From Campylobacterota bacterium (lineage in GTDB: Bacteria > Campylobacterota > Campylobacteria > Campylobacterales > Sulfurovaceae), in NCBI GenBank assembly GCA_013153345.1, contig JAADEQ010000012.1, forward strand, positions 1-6,861: a stretch of 6,861 nt of DNA. The letters run 5' to 3'. Under the pieces are notes generated by a model. The model made no database searches and was not told the origin of the DNA. It saw only the letters and a program-made list of their open reading frames with translations. Shown here piece by piece: positions 6,131 through 6,861 of this stretch. The position numbers and the translations under genes are program-made. Each line of letters begins with the position of its first letter. Positions within the stretch are counted from its first letter, which is position 1.

Positions 6131-6861
6131 GCAAAAAGAGAAGAGATTTTTTAAAAGATGCAATAAGCTTTAGTATTGTAGCGCTTGCAGGAGGAGCTGG
6201 AATATATTTTGCTCCAAAACTAAAGGCAAAAGAGCCTATCTTAAGACCTCCTGGAGCAGTTGAGGAGGATATGTTTTTAAAGATGTGTATTAAGTGTGGG
6301 CAGTGTTTGCAAGTTTGCCCATATGACTCGATTTTACTTGAGGATATTGATGGGGGAGCAAGTGTTGGAATGGCATATATTGACCCGCATAAAAGGGGGT
6401 GTTATTTATGTAGTGCATTTCCTTGTATTTTGGCTTGTCCAACAGGAGCGCTTGATCATGAAAAAGATAGCATTGAGCATGTTCATATGGGAGTTGCCAT
6501 TTTAATAAATGAAAATGGATGTATTGCTCTAACCAATCAACCAGTTCCAAATAGCGCAATTGATAGAATTTATGAAAATACCAAAGTTCTTTCAAAAGAA
6601 GAAAAAGAGCAAAAAAAGGTAGTTATAAAAGAAGATGATAGTGAAAAAGAGAAGCTTCAAAAAGAGGTCTTAAAAAAGCTTGAGAAATTTAGAGGCAAGC
6701 AGTGCACAATTTGTGCTGATATGTGCCCATATCCAAATCCAAGCCTTGCAATTGGAATGGTTAAAAAAGGAAGCGGATATATTCCAGAGATTAGAGAAGC
6801 TTGTGTTGGATGTGGAGTTTGTGTTGAGCTATGTCCAACTCAAGTTTTAGAGATTTTACCA
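6127..6861 (+). CDS. nosG: NosG, NapG-like periplasmic polyferredoxin (partial, first 245 residues)
   Basis: The frame is open from TTG 6127 to the window edge, so the C-terminus is missing. The N-terminus MSKKRRDFLKDA is a twin-arginine (Tat) signal matching RRxFLK, followed by a hydrophobic stretch at about 13-28, which may also anchor the protein. Four iron-sulfur motifs are visible: C54/C57/C60/C64 (CIKCGQCLQVCP), C92/C95/C100/C104 (CYLCSAFPCILACP), C193/C196/C200 (CTICADMCP, fourth Cys not in a standard place) and C226/C229/C232/C236 (CVGCGVCVELCP). This is the NapG pattern. In Campylobacterota nos clusters NosG, with NosH and the NosC cytochromes, is proposed to pass electrons from menaquinol toward NosZ. 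A Lys/Glu-rich insert (about 155-190) separates clusters two and three. NapG itself is the alternative, but position directly after nosD favours NosG. The TTGA overlap with the nosD stop indicates translational coupling. Confidence 0.9.
   Translation, partial: MSKKRRDFLKDAISFSIVALAGGAGIYFAPKLKAKEPILRPPGAVEEDMFLKMCIKCGQCLQVCPYDSILLEDIDGGASVGMAYIDPHKRGCYLCSAFPCILACPTGALDHEKDSIEHVHMGVAILINENGCIALTNQPVPNSAIDRIYENTKVLSKEEKEQKKVVIKEDDSEKEKLQKEVLKKLEKFRGKQCTICADMCPYPNPSLAIGMVKKGSGYIPEIREACVGCGVCVELCPTQVLEILP

Noticed and set aside
6290..6595. Plus- and minus-strand open frames inside nosG
   Set aside because: They conflict with the nosG frame, which is open for 245 codons with four cysteine cluster motifs and a Tat signal.
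1..6861. Search for insertion sequences, tRNA or rRNA genes, and CRISPR arrays
   Set aside because: No transposase-like frame, no clustered short repeats and no recognisable structural RNA. Coding sequence of uniform AT-rich style fills nearly all of the window.

Overview
This window looks like part of a low-GC, AT-rich chromosome of a Campylobacterota (Epsilonproteobacteria) member of the Sulfurimonas / Nitratiruptor / Wolinella type. The main evidence is a nitrous oxide respiration (nos) cluster in the order nosZ-nosB-nosD-nosG. Its NosZ is the clade II type: Sec-exported, with a monohaem cytochrome c domain fused to its C-terminus. This arrangement is known from Wolinella succinogenes and relatives. 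The genus cannot be fixed from the sequence alone.

Layout. On the minus strand, 1-522 is the N-terminal part of a membrane sensor whose gene runs off the left edge; its periplasmic domain carries a NarX/PilJ-like motif. Divergent from it, on the plus strand, is a 229-residue OmpR/PhoB-type response regulator (614-1303). A 121-bp gap follows, holding a perfect 8-bp direct repeat with an 11-bp period and a tandem TATAAT -10 element. Next is nosZ (1425-4025), an intrinsic terminator (4028-4062), and a 116-bp gap with a second likely promoter. That promoter has an FNR/CRP-like box centred 41.5 bp upstream of the inferred start and a TATAAT lying inside a long hairpin-forming inverted repeat. Then come nosB (4142-4912), nosD (4916-6130) and nosG (6127 to the right edge, incomplete), spaced by 3 bp or overlapping by 4 bp, so probably co-transcribed.

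How the genes work together. NosZ reduces N2O to N2 in the periplasm, using a CuA electron-entry site and a CuZ catalytic site; the fused haem is the likely electron entry point from c-type cytochromes. NosD belongs to the copper-site maturation apparatus (with NosF, NosY and NosL, expected beyond the right edge). NosG is a NapG-like polyferredoxin that probably helps carry electrons from the quinone pool. NosB is a clade II-specific membrane protein of unsettled role. The nos genes are a recognised system. The less ordinary parts are regulatory: a sensor/regulator pair abutting nosZ with a candidate OmpR-type operator, and a terminator plus a second FNR-type promoter that could uncouple nosZ output from the accessory genes. 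No mobile element, tRNA, rRNA or CRISPR array was seen, and no gene-free stretch exceeds 300 bp.
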